8,653 nucleotides of DNA from Campylobacterota bacterium (GTDB lineage: Bacteria > Campylobacterota > Campylobacteria > Campylobacterales > JAADDG01), in contig JAADDG010000026.1 of NCBI GenBank assembly GCA_013154075.1, forward strand, positions 1 through 8,653, written 5' to 3'. Positions 5,071 through 8,653 of the stretch are shown here, piece after piece (within the stretch, counting starts at the first letter, position 1; each line of letters opens with the position of its first letter). The translations under genes and the position numbers were made by a program. A model generated the notes under the pieces. It made no database searches. It had not been told where the DNA came from and saw only the letters and a list, made by a program, of their open reading frames with translations.

Positions 5071-6880
5071 ATTCCACCGTTACGCTTTTTGCGAGGTTTC
5101 TTGGCATATCCACATCGTTTCCGAGTCTTATTGCTATCTCCATCGCAAGAAGCTGAGTGATAACCATCATCTCAAAAAATTCTATCATAGGATGATCGAA
5201 ATATTCTGTTTTTATAAAATCGTCGGCCAATTCGAACTCCACCGGACTTATCGCAAGGATGGTGGCGTCTCTTGCCGAAAGCTCTTCGACGTTGCTTTTT
5301 ATTTTATCATAGTGAACTGTTTTTGGCATCAACGCTATCGTAAAGAGTTCGCTATCTGCCAAAGCGATCGGACCGTGTTTCATCTCTCCCGCCGGATATC
5401 CTTCAGCGTGCAGATAGCTTATCTCTTTTAGTTTCAACGCTCCCTCAAGTGCCAGCGGGAAGAATATATCTCTGCCTATATAGAAAAATCCGTGTCCGTG
5501 AAGGTATCTTTTGGATAGTCTTTTTATTTTTTCGTGCAGTTTGTCTTTGACTTTCACTACTTTCGGAATTCTTCTGATGGCTTTAAGCTCGTTTGCGATC
5601 GTTTCGTCGCTTAGAGTTTTTCTTATTTGGCTAAAATAGAGTACGAGCATCCACAAAACCATAACTTGAGTTGCGAAGGCTTTCGTACTTGCCACTCCTT
5701 TTTCGATTCCGGCTCTTGTTAGGATGGTATAGTCTGCGAGTCTTACGATGGAGGAGTTGTCCACGTTACAGATGGCAAGAGTCTTCAATCCCGCTTTTTT
5801 AGCCATTCTCAAAGCTTCCAAAGTATCGGCAGTTTCACCGCTTTGGGATATGACTACAAATAGCGTATCTTTCGTAAGTAGAGGCTCTTTGTATCTAAAT
5901 TCGCTTGCGATTTCTACCGAGCATCTGATTTTTGCCATTCTCTCAAAAAGGTAGGCCGAAGTGAGTCCGGCGTGATAGCTTGTTCCGCAGGCGCAGATTT
6001 TTATTTCGTTTATTCCTTCTATGATCTCCTCTTTTAGCTCTTCAAAGTATATCTTTCCGTTAGAAGCTCTACCTAAAATCGTATCTCCGACAACTTCGCT
6101 TTGTTCATAGATCTCTTTTTCCATAAAGAATCTAAATCCGCCTTTTTGAGCGTATTGTTTATCCGTCGTAAGGGGTACTTTTACAGGCTCTTTTTCCTCT
6201 TTGTTCGCAAAAAGTTTTATACCCTCTTTATTTGCATATCCGTATTCGCCGTCTTCAAGATAGATAACTTCCGTGGCGTTTGAGATGAGAGGAGCGTCTG
6301 AGGAGGCGAAAAATATCTCTCCTTTATCGTTTGTTCCTATGATTAGTGGGGAGCCTTTTCTGGCGAAAAATATCGTATCGGGAGCGCTTTTTGTAATAAG
6401 GAGTATCGCGTAAGCACCTTTTAAAGTCTCTATCGTCTTTTCGAAAGCCTCCATAGGATCTTTTGAATTTTTCAGGTTTTTTTCAAATAGGTGTACTATT
6501 ACCTCCGTATCGGTTTGGCTTACGAAATTCACTCCACTTTCTATAAGCTCTTTTTTTAGCTCTTGATAATTTTCTATAATGCCGTTGTGAACTACGTAGC
6601 TAAACTCTCCTAAATGAGGGTGAGCGTTTAGTTCGGTAGGTTTTCCGTGAGTTGCCCATCTGGTATGCCCTATACCTACTCCGAAACCTTCTGTTTTGAA
6701 ATCTTTTGTTTTTTCCGCAAGATTTTTCAATTTACCTACGGCTTTAAAATATCTGATATCGTCTTTTTGCATTATGGCTATTCCGGCCGAGTCGTATCCT
6801 CTATATTCGAGCTCTTTTAGACCTTCAAGAAGAAGAGATTTTATTTCTCTGTTCCCTATATAACCGACTATTCCGCACAT
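5069..6880 (-). CDS. glmS: glutamine--fructose-6-phosphate aminotransferase (isomerizing)
   Basis: A full-length 603-aa cytoplasmic enzyme making glucosamine 6-phosphate from fructose 6-phosphate and glutamine, the entry step to peptidoglycan and lipopolysaccharide amino sugars. The N-terminal Ntn glutaminase begins MCGIVGYIG with the nucleophile C2 and has RGYDSAG (27-33), GHTRWATHG (71-79), HNG (98-100) and TDTE (123-126). Two SIS sugar-isomerase domains follow, with CGTSYHAG (298-305), SQSGETADT (345-353), GVASTKAF (395-402), HAEGYPAGEMKHGPIAL (491-507) and the family C-terminus DMPRNLAKSVTVE. AAAGGA lies close upstream of the ATG. It follows the GlnD-like gene by 45 bp, too little for a glmS ribozyme. 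Its GC is distinctly higher than its neighbours (61 of 120 bases at 5341-5460 by hand count), as expected for a strongly conserved, well-expressed gene. Confidence 0.98.
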   Translation of the reverse strand: MCGIVGYIGNREIKSLLLEGLKELEYRGYDSAGIAIMQKDDIRYFKAVGKLKNLAEKTKDFKTEGFGVGIGHTRWATHGKPTELNAHPHLGEFSYVVHNGIIENYQELKKELIESGVNFVSQTDTEVIVHLFEKNLKNSKDPMEAFEKTIETLKGAYAILLITKSAPDTIFFARKGSPLIIGTNDKGEIFFASSDAPLISNATEVIYLEDGEYGYANKEGIKLFANKEEKEPVKVPLTTDKQYAQKGGFRFFMEKEIYEQSEVVGDTILGRASNGKIYFEELKEEIIEGINEIKICACGTSYHAGLTSAYLFERMAKIRCSVEIASEFRYKEPLLTKDTLFVVISQSGETADTLEALRMAKKAGLKTLAICNVDNSSIVRLADYTILTRAGIEKGVASTKAFATQVMVLWMLVLYFSQIRKTLSDETIANELKAIRRIPKVVKVKDKLHEKIKRLSKRYLHGHGFFYIGRDIFFPLALEGALKLKEISYLHAEGYPAGEMKHGPIALADSELFTIALMPKTVHYDKIKSNVEELSARDATILAISPVEFELADDFIKTEYFDHPMIEFFEMMVITQLLAMEIAIRLGNDVDMPRNLAKSVTVE

Positions 6881-6896
6881 AGTGTTCCTTTACTAA

Positions 6897-6913
6897 AAAT
6901 TAAGTTTTAATTT
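6897..6913. promoter_or_regulatory. AT-only 7-3-7 palindrome upstream of glmS
   Basis: AAATTAA GTT TTAATTT is a perfect 7-bp inverted repeat with a 3-bp spacer, between the GlnD-like stop and the glmS ribosome site. It could be an operator, but apart from one G (C on the other strand) it is only A and T, and such palindromes arise often by chance in AT-rich gaps. No convincing -10/-35 pair for glmS is visible in the 45-bp gap, which suggests that glmS is at least partly co-transcribed with the gene before it. Confidence 0.2.
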
Positions 6914-6925
6914 AATATTTTTTTA

Positions 6926-8653
6926 TCAGCAAATAATATCACAAATTTTATTAAGGTTCTTACAAAAGTTTCCGTTTTTTTCCAAAATAAAAAGATTTGA
7001 TGCCTTTTTCTTTATCGTTTGGATTTTGGCACTTGCTATATCTATACCTATATCGTCAAATACGGCTATTAAGTAAGCCATCAATCCCTTTTGATCTTTG
7101 GTGTTTAGTTTCATCTCCGCATATGATTCGGAGTGATTACAGTTAATTGAAATTTCATTTCTATAAATGCAAGGTTTATTATACTTTACTTTTCTTGACA
7201 TATTGAACGAATCTTCGATTAATTGTTCGATATAAATCGCTTCTTCCCTCTCCACTCTACCTAAAAACTCTATTTTGAAATATTTTATATTATTAAATAA
7301 TTTGAAGATATCCATATTTACCAAGTTTAAATAACTAAGTTTACCGAGCAAATAAGCTGCGTTTAATTCTGTCTTTCTGATTATCGAGATGGATAGGTTT
7401 TGGGAATAGTCTATTTTATATAGGTACTCTCTATCCGATTGGCTAAGCTCGTATGCCCATTTTGATATTTCTATAATAGAGTCGGTTTTATATTTGATAA
7501 AAAAGAGGTTTGAAGGGATTTGGAGGATCTTTTTTTGCAATATTTTTGGAAGAGATTTGAATTTTTCGCTGTTTTTTATACTTTTTTCTCTTTTGAGCCT
7601 TCTTTGAGTCTCGCTTAAGAGTTCTGTGTTGAAAAAACTTTTTTTAGCTATATCATAAAGTTCTCGAAGTAATTTTTCATTAAAGGACGAGTAGGTGGAT
7701 TTCGAGACGCCGTTTATGTCCGCATATGTTAGAATATAGAGCATTTTTAAATTTTGAGGTGTTTTTATTTTGGATACGAAACGAAGGATCGTTTTTTCGT
7801 TATAGATATCCTCTCGTTGAGCGGTTTTGCTCATCAGGGTGTGGTGTTCAATTAAAAGTGCACCTATTTTTGCAAGATTTTCATCTATTTGGAGTTTTTT
7901 TGCATATACTTTGAACAGTTCCGCTCCCACTGCGGAATGATCTTTTTTTCTTCCTTTTCCCGCATCGTGTAAAAACGCAACAAGTTTCAAAACCATCTTT
8001 TCATCTTTCGATAACGAATCGAATAGCTCTTTTACGTATGGATCTTCTATATTTTCTAAATGTTTTAAAACTTTTATAGAGTGGATATCTACCGGATAAG
8101 TATGGTATCCGTCAAATTGCGGAAGATGGATCACTTTTTTCATAGGAGGGATTATTTTGTGAAGTATTCCAGCTTGATAGATTGCGTAGATAAAATGGTA
8201 AATATGATCTCTATAAAAGAATTTTTTTACCAAAGAGGCTATTTCGTTTTGACTTTTTGGTTTTATGGCAGCGTGTTTGAGAGCGTTTACTACGCTTATG
8301 TCGTATCTATAATCGCTATCTGGCAGGGTTAGGAGCTCTCTTAGTATTTGAGTGATGTCCGATTTAGGGTAATGAAATGAGGTAAAGAGAGTATTTTCAC
8401 AGATATAGAGATTTTTTTCAAATCTTTTTTGTCTAAGTAGGGGGATATTTTCCTCTTTGTATAGGAAGGGTTGAATCAGCTCTTTTATTAAAATGTTACA
8501 TATTGTTTTTATGCTCCAAAGACTTTCAAACACTTTTTTGCTAAGCTGCAGGGAAGCGGTTTTGAATTTGTTGTCTTTGAATTTCAGTTTTTGAGCCACT
8601 TCGGGTAGAAGTTCCATTATCAAAACGTCTTGCTTCTTTTTGGCTATCAGATG
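6926..8653 (-). CDS. glnD: GlnD-like protein: HD and ACT domains of a (protein-PII) uridylyltransferase homologue; 5' end off window
   Basis: The last 575 or so codons of a larger protein. The frame is open to the right edge, ten codons beyond the TTG at 8623 (HLIAKKKQDV), so that TTG is not the start and the N-terminal nucleotidyltransferase domain should lie outside. The visible HD phosphohydrolase domain has its metal ligands in order: H in YPVDIHSIK (8081-8083), HD in AFLHDAGKG (7964-7969), HH in EHHTLMS (7841-7846) and D in TYADING (7718-7720). A C-terminal ACT domain (about 6980-7111) has KDQKGLMAYLIAVFDDIG and the following IASAKIQTI; a weaker ACT-like segment may precede it. In GlnD the HD domain removes UMP from PII and the ACT domains sense glutamine. 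The sequence is divergent from the enterobacterial enzyme, so PII as substrate is inferred. The C-terminus carries three cysteines within 12 residues. glmS follows after 45 bp. Confidence 0.82.
   Translation of the reverse strand, partial: HLIAKKKQDVLIMELLPEVAQKLKFKDNKFKTASLQLSKKVFESLWSIKTICNILIKELIQPFLYKEENIPLLRQKRFEKNLYICENTLFTSFHYPKSDITQILRELLTLPDSDYRYDISVVNALKHAAIKPKSQNEIASLVKKFFYRDHIYHFIYAIYQAGILHKIIPPMKKVIHLPQFDGYHTYPVDIHSIKVLKHLENIEDPYVKELFDSLSKDEKMVLKLVAFLHDAGKGRKKDHSAVGAELFKVYAKKLQIDENLAKIGALLIEHHTLMSKTAQREDIYNEKTILRFVSKIKTPQNLKMLYILTYADINGVSKSTYSSFNEKLLRELYDIAKKSFFNTELLSETQRRLKREKSIKNSEKFKSLPKILQKKILQIPSNLFFIKYKTDSIIEISKWAYELSQSDREYLYKIDYSQNLSISIIRKTELNAAYLLGKLSYLNLVNMDIFKLFNNIKYFKIEFLGRVEREEAIYIEQLIEDSFNMSRKVKYNKPCIYRNEISINCNHSESYAEMKLNTKDQKGLMAYLIAVFDDIGIDIASAKIQTIKKKASNLFILEKNGNFCKNLNKICDIIC

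Noticed and set aside
5027..5431. 134-codon + strand reading frame opposite glmS
   Set aside because: It lies antisense inside the conserved 3' part of glmS, starts inside the hairpin loop region, and has no recognisable family pattern.
6881..6925. glmS ribozyme or riboswitch upstream of glmS
   Set aside because: Only 45 bp separate the genes, far too short for the glmS ribozyme, which is known mainly from Gram-positive bacteria.
8081..8332. 83-codon + strand reading frame opposite the GlnD-like gene
   Set aside because: Antisense shadow of the HD-domain region; no ribosome site or domain.
8621..8623. TTG at 8623 as the start of the GlnD-like gene
   Set aside because: Ten more sense codons run to the window edge and the nucleotidyltransferase domain is missing, so the true start lies outside.

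Overview
The window looks like chromosomal DNA of a member of the Campylobacterota (former Epsilonproteobacteria), possibly a vent-type lineage; I do not commit to a genus. The grounds are low and uneven GC, tightly packed genes, a short AddB-type nuclease, a divergent GlnD-like HD/ACT protein directly upstream of glmS (an adjacency I recall from Campylobacter jejuni), and an extended -10 promoter without a visible -35 box, as is usual in this phylum. This placement is from protein resemblance and recall only.

Layout. The left part reads on the + strand. It begins with the 3' end of a HlyD-type membrane-fusion adaptor (cut by the window edge) that overlaps by 4 bp a TolC-family outer-membrane channel, so these are the last two genes of an efflux or export operon whose pump is probably off the left edge. 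After a 59-bp gap comes a two-gene cassette: an MNT minimal nucleotidyltransferase overlapping by 31 bp a HEPN-domain partner. This cassette is clearly more AT-rich than glmS and looks like a portable toxin-antitoxin-type module.

The rest reads on the - strand, in transcription order from the right edge: a GlnD-like uridylyltransferase/HD/ACT protein (N-terminal part off the window), glmS, an AddB-like recombination nuclease, and a small O6-alkylguanine-DNA alkyltransferase. The first pair links glutamine sensing to glutamine use (amino-sugar synthesis for the cell wall); the second pair is DNA repair, translationally coupled. The alkyltransferase and HEPN genes converge and overlap tail to tail by 22 bp, leaving no room for a terminator between the opposing operons.

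The most interesting non-coding element is the 51-bp glmS-addB gap. A perfect 10-bp inverted repeat there (1) reads as an intrinsic terminator on the + strand, where no + gene ends within 2.6 kb, (2) has the addB Shine-Dalgarno in one arm, and (3) carries an extended -10 promoter for addB in its loop. Read-through mRNA from glmS would therefore hide the addB ribosome site, while mRNA started in the loop would not. There are no tRNA, rRNA, CRISPR or insertion-sequence features that I can see, and no gene-free stretch longer than about 60 bases.
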